Below are positions 22,991-35,060 of a stretch of 64,000 nucleotides of DNA, piece after piece. The translations under genes were made by a program, and so were the position numbers. Source of the DNA: Stenopsyche tienmushanensis (lineage: Eukaryota; Arthropoda; Insecta; Trichoptera; Stenopsychidae); the NCBI GenBank assembly GCA_008973525.1, contig WACJ01000515.1:2232001-2296000 (forward strand), written 5' to 3'. Under the pieces are notes generated by a model. It did not search any database, had not been told where the DNA came from, and saw only the letters and a list, made by a program, of their open reading frames with translations. Each line of letters begins with the position of its first letter. The first letter of the stretch is position 1.

Positions 22991-23851
22991 TTTTGGTTTC
23001 AATTAGTATTTATACAATGTAAATCAGAAATGTTATAGTCTATCAAACTTTCAACGCTGCTGAGATTAATAACAAATTTCGAAACCTGAATAATTGTTCA
23101 TGACGCCATTAAATTAAAATATACAAAGCTGCTTTTTTGCCTACAAGTAGTTTACATTAATTATTGTTAAATAAACGTCGTATACTTTCGATATAAGGTG
23201 GCTATGGCTTCGGTAAGCGTGGCTGTAATTGTAACGCTGGAACTTGATTTCGAAGCATTGAAATATCAAGTACATATAATATTTATTATAAACCGCTACA
23301 ACACATTTTCAGTCTTGTAGGTAAAATACATATAGGTTAAAGCAATTCTTTAACCAAACTATTTATATTGAAACACGGTTCAGGGAACAAGTATTTTTAT
23401 TAGCATTATAAAGTGGTATTTTTTGTTTTGAACGTTTTTTACAATTTATTTATTAACAAAAACATTTGGGTCGTTTCATACAGTTTTTATTCGACCAGGA
23501 AATGAAGGCTAAAGCGGCAATGAAAAAAATACAGACATATTTTAAAGCTTATATTAATATAAGTTTGAAAGCATAAAATAATAAAAGGAATTTCAGTGAT
23601 GTTCATAGAATTTGAAGGCTTCATAAATTGGGTAATGATTTGCTGACGTCATTAGTGGAAGTAGATCTTATCCAAGAGGAAGATCTCTTATCTAAGAAGC
23701 GATTACAATGCAAATAGTCCTATCAAAAAAAAACAACGAACTTTTTTCATACATCAATGTCAATAAAAATGGTCCTTCTGTACGTATGATGGGATAGAAT
23801 AAATTAACCAAGAGGCCTTAAAATATAGCATTTTAAATCAATAATACGACC
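22991..23851. other. non-coding stretch, nothing recognised
   Basis: AT-rich with no repeat copy or protein-like frame noted. Confidence 0.4.
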
Positions 23852-23998
23852 AAGTGTTGGTATAGTGGATTAGATTCTGGACTCTTATTATAAAGGTGCA
23901 AATACATTCATCGTACCAACAAATTCGGGAGATCGGAAATATTAATATTTCTGATCGACCGTCTCAATCCAGGTTTATCCTGATTTCCTGGATTTAAT
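23852..23998 (+). mobile_element. tRNA-derived SINE, family A, copy 5
   Basis: The head GTTGGTATAGTGGATTAG looks like a tRNA box A, and the weak box B is GGTGCAAATAC. The body carries ACCAACAAATTCGGGAGATC, CTGATCGACCGTCTCAATCC and a terminal TTTCCTGGATT. It is the most complete copy at the 5' end. Confidence 0.6.
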
Positions 23999-24567
23999 AA
24001 AGTAAATGCTAAGGCGATTGATAAAGTCGTCAAATAATAAATGAACTATAAATGATTATGGTTTTCAGCAATGAATCAAATTGATATTTTAACAGACATT
24101 CTGATTGATTTATGAGTGTGTATGAAAAATAATAAACAAAAGTAGAATACCACAAACTAAATGCTTGTGTAATGTATGTTATTTCCATGTCCTCATCAAA
24201 AAATGTATTATCTACTTTCATACATTTTGGTAAAGAAGCTATCACTTATCATAAATAATAAAGAATTAAATTGCCGTATGATTGCCTTCAAAATAAAGCC
24301 AAATTAGTGTTGGAAAACTGTTTCGGAATTCAAGGGATAATATTTTCATTATATTCGCCAAATGAGATGCAATATCATGATTAATTATGGATGAAAATTA
24401 ATTATTAAATATGAAGCACGAGGAAAAATTAAAGTCAATCTAACAATATGAAGGAAAAAAAACAGATATCATTGTATTGGGGTGTATAATTTGGAACTCG
24501 TATAAAATGTCAATGCATAAAATATCGCTTTGTTTTAAGGGTTGACATTTGTGTTGTTTATGCGTTG
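23999..24567. other. non-coding stretch, nothing recognised
   Basis: AT-rich spacer. The 71-codon minus-strand frame at 24030-24245 has no motif. Confidence 0.4.
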
Positions 24568-24870
24568 TCAAATTGATATTGATGTGTTTGAGCCAAATGC
24601 AATTAAGGCAATGTGTCCGTGACCTGAAATGAGCTTTAAAGCTTGCAGCAACGCACTAATGTATTTTCGTTGCACAAGAATATTATGGCGTTCGTTTGCC
24701 AAATTGGAACGATGTGCAAATTGTTCGAATTGTAGCATGTCGAATAATCTCTGTTGTTGCCATTTAATCTGCGTCAAATTGATCAGCTTATATCGACGAT
24801 GCAGGCAATGCATTTTGCAATAATGCCCTTCTGAATCCGCGTGAGCGTCCGAAAGCTTTGTGTTGAACAT
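24568..24870 (-). CDS. unrecognised 100-residue open frame
   Basis: The frame starts with ATG at 24870 and stops at 24568, and it is open upstream to about 24900. The product is rich in Gln, Leu, His and Asn, with a helical-looking middle (QQQRLFDMLQFEQFAHRS) and a hydrophobic end (HGHIALIAFGS). The composition looks more protein-like than most frames in the window. I know no family for it and see no splice or promoter context. It could be an exon, a retro-pseudogene fragment or chance. Confidence 0.2.
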   Translation of the reverse strand: MFNTKLSDAHADSEGHYCKMHCLHRRYKLINLTQIKWQQQRLFDMLQFEQFAHRSNLANERHNILVQRKYISALLQALKLISGHGHIALIAFGSNTSISI

Positions 24871-25039
24871 CCCAAAATAGATTCGTCCATATGATTTTTG
24901 ACGTTTGTGTCAAATTATTTCATGATGGGGTATTTTCAGATGAGCTTTTATGCTTAAGGCGAATGAGTGTGTAGAATGTAAAACTTACAAGATAATGTCA
25001 AATATTTAAGTAATCGCCGAAGAGTGGGGGCGAATGTGC

Positions 25040-25640
25040 CCCCTCCAAGCAACGCACAGTCTCCCGCCAACTGTCAGAAGACTGTTGCCACACAGAATTG
25101 ACAGATCCATGCGAAACGTCATCACTGAACCACGAACGCAATGCATTTTAGATGCACCCACCACAAGACGTTATGGTCACTGTTCACAACAACCCTGATG
25201 CACTGGGCGTCACTGGAGTTCGGGCGGCGCGGCCCTCGACGATGGCGCAATGGATCCGTTCAGATCGATCATTAGCCAGCACTGAGGGTTTGTTCTGCAC
25301 CAGCACGAGGAGTTGGGTCAGCCGAGCTGGCCCAGCAGACAGAAATACGACTTTTATTTCAGTGCCGCAGACAACAAGCTTTAGCCCAAGGCGTCGGTCG
25401 CACTGAGCGCCGAAGCTCTGCATCCGACGCCGGTGCTTTTTGAGTATTTTTGACCGTCTAATTCTAGCGGAGGAACGGTGCCCAAAGATTTTTTTAATGT
25501 TAAGTTTAGACATAAACAGAAGACGGGAATAAGACTCTAAGTATAGAATATTGTGCGACTTGCTACACCGTACGGCAGAAGACGCCAACGGGGCGCGGCC
25601 GCTCGATTCGTACCGTACGTCACCCCCTACGATCAAAGAA
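25040..25640. other. GC-rich island of unknown nature
   Basis: A 600-bp block of clearly raised GC contains overlapping open frames on both strands (84 codons plus, 150 codons minus), neither with a recognised domain. It contains a NotI-type GCGGCCGC near 25597. It may be an unmethylated regulatory region or a fragment of an unknown repeat or gene. Confidence 0.3.
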
Positions 25641-26254
25641 GCGACTCCCGATGACTCTACAGTGACTGTCTACCAAATATTTGACTAACATTCAAAAAGC
25701 TCAAAAATTTACTAAAATCATCTCTAAGCAAAACTTTCAGAGGTGACATCCTCCGCATATGCATGCTAGTCAAATACCATAGGCCAGTAATGGAGCAATT
25801 TTAAAAGATTGATCCTTCGGCGATAATAAATGTATATTCAAACAAAACTCTTCTTAACATTTAATAAACCTGCTTCAAAACTATTTTAAATCAATCAGTC
25901 AACAATAAAGCCATTGGAAATGTATAAAATGCATGTGTTAAAAGTGCATTTGCGTCATTTTTCACTATATGAATTCAACAAAGGCATCTAAAAGCATTTG
26001 CGATGTTTACAGTGCAGATGCAATTAAAGCTCAACTAACATAGGGATAGTTTACAATAGCAGATAGACAACGGACGATAGCGCTTAAAGCTTGATCATGT
26101 CAATTCAAAGGTCACAATTGATCTAGGTCAAAATACTAGGAAGATCGAACTAACACTTACAGTACTGAGAAATTTTCTTTTTAGAGATATTATGTCTTTA
26201 TATTGATTTCTCTGCTTTGGGCCTTCTCAAATACGCCTTACGATTCTATATAAA
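25641..26254. other. non-coding stretch, nothing recognised
   Basis: AT-rich spacer without a recognised repeat. Confidence 0.4.
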
Positions 26255-26460
26255 TTATTTAGAATAGTCAAAATAGCTACAATCCCGATATGAATCTGAT
26301 CAATGATGAGCAACAATTTCCTAATAAAGTGTAATGTAAATTTTCACAATTGATACCAAATAAGCATTATACATTTGGCATCGAGCTTTGACTAACATCG
26401 GACATTGACAAAATAAAACCAAATTCGATGACGATGTCACCAAACAAATGAAAAAAATGT
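26255..26460 (+). pseudogene. piggyBac transposase relic, second copy of the 11.6-kb segment
   Basis: The DNA resembles 11588-11769 in direct orientation (shared AGAATAGTCAAAATAGCTAC). It reads NDEQQFPNKV, CKFSQLIPNK and FGIEL-type segments with stops, which is closer to the piggyBac consensus at some positions than the other copy. Both copies probably descend from one element. Confidence 0.55.
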
Positions 26461-26659
26461 ACATTGCCAAATTTAAATCCTATTGACGGCACAAAAAATC
26501 ATGCACATAAAAATGGCAATCAAATGACAGCTTATGATTAGGTATATATGAAATACTGAATCTGTTGATATTAATGAGTCAATCAAACATCCCTGCTGAA
26601 TTTTCATCGCTCGGGGATGATTTTAAGCTACGACGTCTGAATTTCAAATTTTAGCCGTC

Positions 26660-26945
26660 AATGTAATGAGCATCTGGAATGTAACCGAATATCAATTCAA
26701 ACAATTAACAAAATTAAGCCGCGCCCTTCAACGAAACAGATCCGAATTTGTGAACGTAAAAAGGGTTGTTTTTGAATACGATCACGCGCGATCACATATG
26801 GCGATGATGATCCATCGCAAGTTAAATGCAATTAAATTGAGGTTGTATCAAGCAACCACCATATTTCGCACTCATTACTCCTTCCGACAAGATTTAAGCT
26901 TGTGGAATAATAAAATATCATTACGTTATAGAAATAATAGCGTTT
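26660..26945 (+). pseudogene. mariner transposase relic (second Asp region)
   Basis: The frame contains QLTKLSRALQRNRSEFVN and VVFEYDHARSHMA, corresponding to the mariner stretch 'QL..L..AL...RP.....r.v.f.hDNARPH', in which the D is the second catalytic residue (NARPH is changed to HARSH). Further on, HRKLNAIKL and a degenerate remnant of the third Asp region follow out of frame. No TIRs are visible. Confidence 0.65.
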
Positions 26946-27394
26946 TAATTTTGACATAAATCTGCCTACATTAAAAAAATACAATCGCTAATACAATAAC
27001 TGAGGACATTATGAATCGAATGGTAAATTACCAACTTATTGTCGATTGATGGACGTTTTGCGCTAATGAATAATCGAAGGCTCTTTACTTGATAATAGTA
27101 TCAAAATCAAAAGGTGGATGACCAGACAAAAATAAAAATAGAAAATATTAAAGATCGATTTCGACATGAAATTCTGTATTCTTAGAATTTCATTAAAGTG
27201 AGAATTTAAAATTGAAAATTCTTTAATTTCGAGGGTCAAGGTCAATAAATACATTTTGTAGAATCTGAAGCAAACTCAAGGTTTAATCCTCATTAAATAG
27301 CTTGAAAATTCTTGTTAATGGGCTTGAAATTAAATACAAAAACTATATAATATCAATATTATCTCTTTGAGGAAAAGCTTTCCTTAAAAGACGT
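26946..27394. other. non-coding spacer, nothing recognised
   Basis: AT-rich. No repeat or gene seen. Confidence 0.4.
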
Positions 27395-27490
27395 TGGTAA
27401 TCTAGAGCAACGCTTCTTAAACTTATGTAGTCCGCAGACTCCCTTGAGCAAAATTTCTTTCGCGGAACCCCTCGTGAATATTTTTTTTTT
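27395..27490. mobile_element. hAT terminal fragment
   Basis: GAGCAACGCTTCTTAAACTT, then GTCCGCAGACTCCCTTGAGC and CGCGGAACCCC, resembles the conserved ends of ZBED5/Charlie-type hAT elements (CAGTGCTTCTCAAACTT..., GTCCGCGGACCCC..., GGGGTTCCGCG). Only this end piece is present. The open frames over it are not genes. Confidence 0.45.
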
Positions 27491-29162
27491 GTTAACCAAT
27501 CCCAACCCTTGTGACTTAATTTCAACAAATAAATATTTCCTGGTCAAAATACATCATTTTACAATCCATCCAGTCTCGCTCGCGACCTCATTTGGTGCGA
27601 GCCACCATGTAAATTAGTCTCTGGGGGGGGGGCTTTCGTGAATGTGGAGATCGTAGAAAGCTCCGGGGATGCATTTCTCCCCATAACTTACACAAAACGC
27701 CCTAAATGCCCTAAAAGATGAGGGTTTGGCCACAAGGTTTGTATGTCCAACCGGTCCGCCTTTCAGATAGGTAATTCATGGCCACAAGATGACGACTTCC
27801 CTTATAATTATTTTTTTTTAATTATCGATACAACAAAATATATCTCCGATTCAAACTCAATTACATAACAAACCCATGACAGCCTTCTCCCTTGTGGATA
27901 TTTATAAAATTTACTTCCTCATAATGCCTCGAAATAACCACAATTCAAGCGATGAGTCGGAAAATGGACTTTTTTATACAAGTGACGGAAAAAAAAAATA
28001 GCACCTCGATACGATTCGACTGGCTCGTATTGGATTTCAATAAAATACACATTAAAAGCGTTTCATTGTGCAATTATGTGTATTGTATGGAACGCGACTA
28101 AATAAATCAATCGTGAAATTTTCAATTATACCCCTTCTAAAGGTATTCATTCCATTTATTTCCTCGTGATTTAAGCATAACGCACGTATATAGGCTAACC
28201 GAAATTTCAGTAAATATTGCGGCCCGAATGGAAATATTTATTTACCCCACAGTTAAGCCGCGAAAAGCACCCCCAACTCGAAGTAAATTATTTTATGTAA
28301 ACGACGAGAGGGAAAAAAATAATTGTAAAAACATTGAATGTCACTGAACAAAAAATATTATTTTCAATGAAATCAATCGAAAAAAGGGACCAAAAAATCC
28401 CATATCCAATAGACGAATAAATGGCTTCTACAAATACATATACATTTATTCAAACCTAACAAAATGTACGAATGCCTCGAATAATTAAGAATCAGGCTTA
28501 TTTTCGAAATTATAGCGATCCTTCTTTCTGAACGTAATTAAGCGTCTCGTTCATATGATTTATTTGCATTATTTATCGAAATCAATACTGTATAGGGCCA
28601 TCGTTTTCATGGATCACGGCCAACACCAGTATTCCTTTGATTGATGTCGATTTGAATGCTATCTTACAATATTGCCAGCCATAAATTCTCAATCCACTCA
28701 TGATGTATTTACATAGTAAATTATCCTTTAAAAGTACACAGTCGAATTAAATTACGCCCATTAGCTTAATAAATACCGTTGAGGATTTAGGAATTTTCTA
28801 AAATATCATAACTCTTCAACAAACCAACGCAATTAAACCAAATTTAAAAACTACTTTTATAGAGTTCGTTTTAAAATATTATGATGATAATATTAGCGAA
28901 AATCAAATTGTGGCTTGCATAGCAATAAAAAAATAGAAATGTATTTAGATGATCAGAAACAGTAAGGAACTTTGTTATAAAAACATTTTGCCGTCAAAGA
29001 ACATTCATTTTCAATTTAAAAAAAGATACATTTACAAAAGCAAATGCATTTGTATTTTAAAATTCGAGATACGAATTGTTAATTATCCCACCTTTTCTGC
29101 AAGTTTAAATTAGGCGAAACCTTGGAGTATCTTGAGGAATGAAATGTACATGCGAACGTCGA
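27491..29162. other. non-coding stretch, nothing recognised
   Basis: It includes a G9-10 run near 27625. Bases 28040-28330 are somewhat CpG-containing and complex. No gene or repeat was identified. Confidence 0.4.
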
Positions 29163-29403
29163 TTAACCTGTTAAGCGAGCAGGACGTATATACACGTCCA
29201 ACGTAAGCTGCATCAAAATTGGTTAGGACGTATATATACGTCTATATCGAATATGTGAGTTTTTTTTATAAATTCTAAGCATCGTTAAAAAAAATATGAA
29301 CTCACGCCAGGTGGGCGGGACGTATATATACGTCCTAACGAAAATGTGCGCGCCCATTGTATGTTGCGTCATTGAAAAGGAACTTCCCCGCTTAACAGGT
29401 TAA
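29163..29403. mobile_element. 241-bp TTAA MITE with three palindromes
   Basis: The unit is bounded by TTAA at 29163-29166 and 29400-29403, with 11-base perfect inverted ends CCTGTTAAGCG / CGCTTAACAGG. Inside are three 18-bp units of GGACGTATATATACGTCC type at 29182-29199, 29226-29243 and 29318-29335. The last is a perfect palindrome and the other two differ by one base each. TTAA target sites point to piggyBac-type mobilisation. No coding capacity. Confidence 0.75.
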
Positions 29404-29784
29404 TGGTAAGAAATTATAATAATGGATAATAAAAGAGCGACCCTCTAAAAAGAAAGGTAATGGGAAATCGCCATATAAAAATTCTTTCTCCCAAGATAAG
29501 AATCCTAAGGAAATCGACTATATCTAATACAAATCAGTGCATGAAATTTTATATAAAAACGACATAACAATCATCTTTAAGCTAATAATACCCATTGATA
29601 GTCAATTCTTCTTCCATCATCAGTTATGCAAGATAAGTTCATACAATAACTGCATAGATCTAATAATTTATATACCACTTGTTGCATAAATTGTATTCAC
29701 CTAAAATTGTTTTATTAAAGAGCTACTAAAATATTACAACAAGATAATCCTCAAATATACATATATTAACGCTATACAGCCGCC
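29404..29784. other. non-coding spacer
   Basis: AT-rich. Nothing recognised. Confidence 0.4.
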
Positions 29785-30627
29785 TTAAGGGGGGAAACTA
29801 CATTAGGAGGTCGATTTTTTAACGTTTTTCGTAAACGTTTTTAATAGAAAAGGAATAATTATAATTTGTTGAAACTTAGTCGAGTCATTTCTGCTGGGAA
29901 TAGTTGAGTTATAAGGTGCTTCCCATGGAAGGTCGCCATCAGAGTTCACTGCTTTGGTGCAATGTGCAAAATATTTTCTCACCGTTTGGTTATTTTTTAT
30001 TGCAATTAAATAATATACACCAGCCTTTAAGCAGCATATAGCAACTCTTTGTCTTCTTCATATGCAAAATTTTGAGCTTCGAGCTTTCCAAGCTTCCTTG
30101 GTCTCCACTCTCATCCTCTTCGCTCATCCATCTCCCTCTGGATAGTTGTCGTGTTTTAAATTGTTGTCTGTTGATATCATGTGTTGAAAAGTTGCCATTA
30201 TAACCTTCTTCATGTCTTCGAAACTGTTCACATTTCTTCGAATGGCTAAGCCGTAATATGTACTGAGCTTTTTCATCAAAGCACCTGTCAATTTTCCCTT
30301 CCCGCCCAGATATTTAGTCTTCTGGAACCTCTATTCTAAGAATTTGCAAATAAGGACGTCTATCAGCATCTCCCTCTTTTTTTTCCTTCCTCTTTCCATA
30401 GTATAGGGGTATAGAGCCAAGTAGGTGAATAAGGATCGATTGAACGGTTACTTCGTACTAACTGGCGCGAATTTCGAGACACTGGACCGACGGTCGTTCA
30501 TTTTAGGGCTCATAACATTGAAACAAAACGGATTTTTATTGTGAAACTTTCAAAACATATTCTTGAATAGTTTTACTAATAATTTATGAAATTAAAAAAA
30601 ATCGTCTAATGTGGTTTTCCCCCTTAA
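29785..30627 (-). mobile_element. TTAA element with mutator-like (Kolobok-like) transposase remnant
   Basis: TTAA at 29785-29788 and 30624-30627 flanks inverted ends GGGGGGAAACTACATTAG and (inverted) GGGGGAAAACCACATTAG, with further ATCG and T-run similarity inside. On the minus strand, about 30323 to 30150, the frame reads KYLGGKGKLTGALMKKLSTY and then YGLAIRRNVNSFEDMKK, followed by an STD...PEGD-like stretch. This fits a conserved segment of arthropod proteins usually labelled mutator-like transposase domain. The element is internally deleted (0.84 kb). TTAA duplication with G-rich ends fits Kolobok better than piggyBac. That superfamily call is inference. Confidence 0.65.
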
Positions 30628-31689
30628 ATTCGCTTCATAGTGTTTTACACCTGGCAATTATTAATCAGATTGTCAATAAAATATAATAAGATGCTTAAAA
30701 TAAATTTATTATACAATTACACCCCTTAATATTGATAATAGTGATATTTATAAGGGATTATTTTTGAAAAATCGTATCAAAGGAAGAAAATCTGAACATT
30801 TGCGATGTCCTAAATACATTTAAAGTGAAATTATCATCATCGTCTGGATTATAAATCTTTATAATAACTGCGTAGAAATTTACCTCAATAGAATTATGTA
30901 TTTATCATTAATTAATTCTTGTGATATTCGGCAGTCTATTTTGTCAGCCACAATGTCCTTGTACCCGAGAGAATTTTAAGATTAAGATTAGTTATTTTGT
31001 TTTGTGCAAAATAGTATTTGCAGAGCTCGTCTGATAAGAAATACCGAAAATGAACTGATATTCAAAGTCTTCACATGCTGCAGCGATTGTGAATGCTAAT
31101 GGTTTCCGATAACATCTTGTGGAAATGCTTTTGCTCGAGTAAAATGATTCTCATTTTATTCGTACTCAAAGAATTGCGCAAAATATATCACATGAACAGA
31201 CAGATATCAACACATCTTTTAAGTTAGGTTGATGAAACTTTGAGATGAAAATTCAAGTTTATTTTTAAATGTTCTTCCATAAAGAATTATCTTCACATTA
31301 AGATTTTCATAAAAGACATATTTTTTAAATACTTTTTTAGATGGAAACAAAAATGATTTTCACCTAAATAAAATTGGAATTGGAATTTTAAAACCTCTTT
31401 GTAACATAACAACCCAAAACACCTATTTGTCGCTTTATACCAAATCTCGCATTTAAGAGGATTCGGCAGTCCGTGTGGGTTTTGTTTTGATGTTTGTTCA
31501 GAAACTTTTTGAAGTAAAAATGGAAGCCATACATTTGAGATTTTTTGATGTAAACCCTTTAGAGTTGAAAGCTTTCCATGCTACTGTTTTTTTAATGAAG
31601 TTCATTTCATTTTATTTTTCGATTTATCTAAATATTTAAATTAGTTGAACAATAATAAACAATAAACAATAATTCGATTAACGAATTCG
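30628..31689. other. non-coding stretch, nothing recognised
   Basis: AT-rich between two well-bounded transposons. No repeat or gene seen. Confidence 0.4.
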
Positions 31690-32170
31690 AAACCTACATA
31701 ATAATAATAATAATAATAACCTTTATTTGATAAAATATTTTACATAAATAAATGCATCTAGCCTATACATATTTATTCAAACTGCTTAAGTTTAAGTTTT
31801 GGGATTGTATCCCTTATCTTAGTTGTAACATTTAAATAATAAAACTAAAATATTTTAATTACACTTCTCATTTAGTAAGATAGAGGAAAATAGGAAATTA
31901 AAAAACCTCTTTGCTAATATATCACTTAAAATTAACTTATTACTACAATAAATAAAAAAACATACGCTCTATCCGTACATACTTCGCGCATTCATACTGC
32001 ATACACTCGTAGCCCCCCAATGAGAGACACAAGATCAACTATTTCTCATCGAACAATACATGCTTTGGCATTTTATGCACGTATTTAAATCTTATATTGT
32101 CGTTGCTGTAATTACCGAGCGAAGATACTAATAAATAAATAAATAAATAAATAAAAACCTACATAATAAT
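31690..32170 (-). mobile_element. 5'-truncated non-LTR retrotransposon 3' end with TSD
   Basis: On the minus strand the unit ends in an AATAAAGG signal followed by a TTA microsatellite tail (AAT units on the plus strand at 31698-31719), typical of insect LINE 3' ends. Direct repeats AAACCTACATAATAAT at 31690-31705 and 32155-32170 flank it (10 bases certain, up to 16 because of the tail). The 5' side is an ATAA tetranucleotide run at 32131-32155. No RT frame is included, so it is a heavily truncated insertion. Confidence 0.65.
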
Positions 32171-34954
32171 CCATTGATCGTGTTCCTATTTTTAAGATGA
32201 TGGAAGAAAATTATCCCAGATGAAATCTGTATGGTTTTTATTAATGCTGGATCTACTGGCAAAATCTACTTTTGAGACTAGTTTTTGTTCTCAGATAAAT
32301 AGTGTAACATTTCTTAGAAATAAATATTTCATTATGTTTTTGCTCCGGTGTTAAAAATTCTGTTATCCATCTTCTGGATAGTGTTCTAAAGCATTCTATG
32401 AAATTACTTAGTATTTTCTTCTGTGGTGGTAGTTCCTGATCCACACCCTGATAAAAGCACATTTAAAGCACCAACATTAAAAAATATGTTGTTTAAATAA
32501 GGGATAAGGAATTTTGCAGAATTTCATTCATCCTGGATTTAATTTCCGCAGATGTCAAATCTTATAAGGAATATCCCCAACATTAATGATCAATAAAATA
32601 TTGTTTCAGTAACATTATTGTTTTTTTGTTATCGAAACTTATACGTTTTCCGTCAATGAACATTAATTTTCAATGAAAAAAGACACATTTACAATAGCAA
32701 ATACATTCCCATTATATACTTCGAGGCACCAACTATAAATTATCCCACTTTTTTGCTTGTTTACTTTAGCCAGATTGTAAACACCAACTTTAGAGGAAAA
32801 GCCTCGAAAGACTTTGAGGGATGATGAATTTGCATACGAAAGTCAATTGATGGCAAAGTAGAATAATGGAGAATAAAATAGACCTTCTAAAAATAAAGGA
32901 CTAGTTAACGACACTTGACAAATAGATACGTGTGTAAAAATATATACTTTTATCTTGACTCGAAACCATTCTTGTGCGAATTTTGATCCTTCAAAAGTAG
33001 TTTTATACATAAAAAAACGATAAATATGAAACGTATTTGTAAGATTAAAACATCTTATACTCAATTTATCTCTGAAAATAACGTTTTATGAAGATCGCCT
33101 ACGTCTGATAACGGATAGGGTATCTCAAGAAAATGTTATCCATAAGTTTACCATAAAAACCACGATGATATTACTGCAAATGTCTTCTTGGAATGTTGTA
33201 TTGAACTTTGAATTGTTAAATATACAATTTTTATATTACATATACAATATTTTTCTTATTCCGTAAGCTATATTTTAAATAATTATTCTCGTAACTAATG
33301 TAGATTTAATATTTTTATATTCACTTCCTTACGCAAACACGAAAAATCTCTCGTTAAATATTTGCCAAACGATGTAATGTCGTGTAATACCCACCATTAG
33401 AATCTTTTATCTCAGCAAAACGCTCAACTTCAACTTTTCTTTTAATAATAAATGGCATTTTAACGAATGAGGTCGCACCCTACAATGCGGCCAAATCTTA
33501 GGGGCGTTGATGAGAAAATGTCCTAAAAACTGGCGTGACAACAAAGAAAAGGGGAAGAGGTCTTTTTAAAAAAGATGGGTACCCACAGAAAATGGGTCAG
33601 TAGTTCGCAGCACACTTATGAGAGGCGTAGACGAGTATCGTTTGACACCATCCACTCGTCCTTTCATCTACCTGAGAGCTTCCACAAAGGGTTGCCACCC
33701 TGAATGGTTTGGTTTCACTTCACTCGAGACTCGTAGGAAAATTGTTTTCGCATCCGCCTTAAGTAAGATATAATAAACATTCAAACTTGATCTCGCACAT
33801 TGTTTGGAGGCTTTGTCCGCCCACCTACGGGAGGAGCACCCAGCGACGGATGGAAGAATCCACGCTCGTTAAAATCAAAATCAATAATTTTATACCATTT
33901 CCTTGAATTCGCTACAACAATCACCTGATACAAAATACGGCATTGTCGAAGGATTTTTTTAATATAATTTTCATCGTGCTTAACAAGCAAAGTACACAAA
34001 TCTCTTCAAACTTTTGTAATATTACGTATAACAAAACAAGGATTAAGCATATATTTGTTGTGAGGGATTTCGCACGAAATCGACACAGACGATTCCACTA
34101 CACTTTGGATATTCGTCTCTGAAATAAAATATATTTACACCAAATAAAAAATGAAAAACTACAATAACAAGTTTGAGTTTGCAAAATGTTAAAATTTAAT
34201 ACAAAGCAACGTAGGCGCGACCAGTGAGCTGAATAAGCGACATTGGAAAATAATAAAATAAGAACCGTTTGAAAGCTGCGTAAAAAATATGAAAAAGCTT
34301 CGACTATGAGCTTTTGAATGACAGCTCATCAAATTTCATTTAAATTAATACAAGTAAATATTTTATGAAAATTCAATACAAATATTTTCAAAGCGTCAAT
34401 AATTAGAATTTGCTGCACTCTCACAATGGTATAATTGCAGATTTTTCCCTAATGATTCCATAAAAATTGAAATTAATACTGACAAAGTGAAAATAACAGA
34501 AATTGATTGCTTTATTTCAGAATTAATACAATAATTCAGTCTTGTATACTACAAGCTCTTCGGAAATACTATAATTAATTTAATACCTGTATAATCATAG
34601 ATTCCGATATGCATCCCCTGTAAATTGATCGAAAACACCGCCCAAGCCTTATTTAATCGTCCAGAAACTTGGGTTAAGCTAAATTTTTTATACGTTGTAA
34701 GTTGTGTGTTGTGACTAATTTAAATAGGTCTTCATAACAACACAATATTAATCGATGGAAAATTATTAAATATTTGCGTTCATATTTTTATAATCTTCTT
34801 TTTGTTGTGTCAAATGGATTTCCAGGGAAAATATTCTTTATGGGATAATTTTCCAACGTCTTTCAAATTTTTAATTTAGTATGAGATTTGAATAGTAGCG
34901 AAATGATCATTACTTTTAAATGATTATTTTTGCAAATGTTAACGACTTATCCAG
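32171..34954. other. 2.8-kb non-coding stretch, nothing recognised
   Basis: AT-rich. The short minus-strand frames at 32253-32462, 32843-33064 and 33781-33999 have no motifs. The 33520-33720 part is more complex but unassigned. Confidence 0.4.
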
Positions 34955-35060
34955 GAAAAAAAGAGTAAGTCTGGATCGGATATATTAAAATGTATTTTTC
35001 CACTGTCTGATGATTTGTATCCTAATCATTATAATAAGACTTGTATTTAAGATTATACTT
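34955..35060 (-). mobile_element. possible SINE family A, degenerate copy 6
   Basis: On the minus strand GGATACAAATCATCAGACAG, then GTGGAAAAATAC, CGATCCAGACTTAC and TTTTCCTGGAT follow the family order. Similarity is weak. Confidence 0.35.

Noticed and set aside
29163..29403. CRISPR-like spaced repeats
   Set aside because: Three palindromic 18-mers with unequal spacing inside a TTAA MITE in eukaryotic DNA. No repeat-spacer array.
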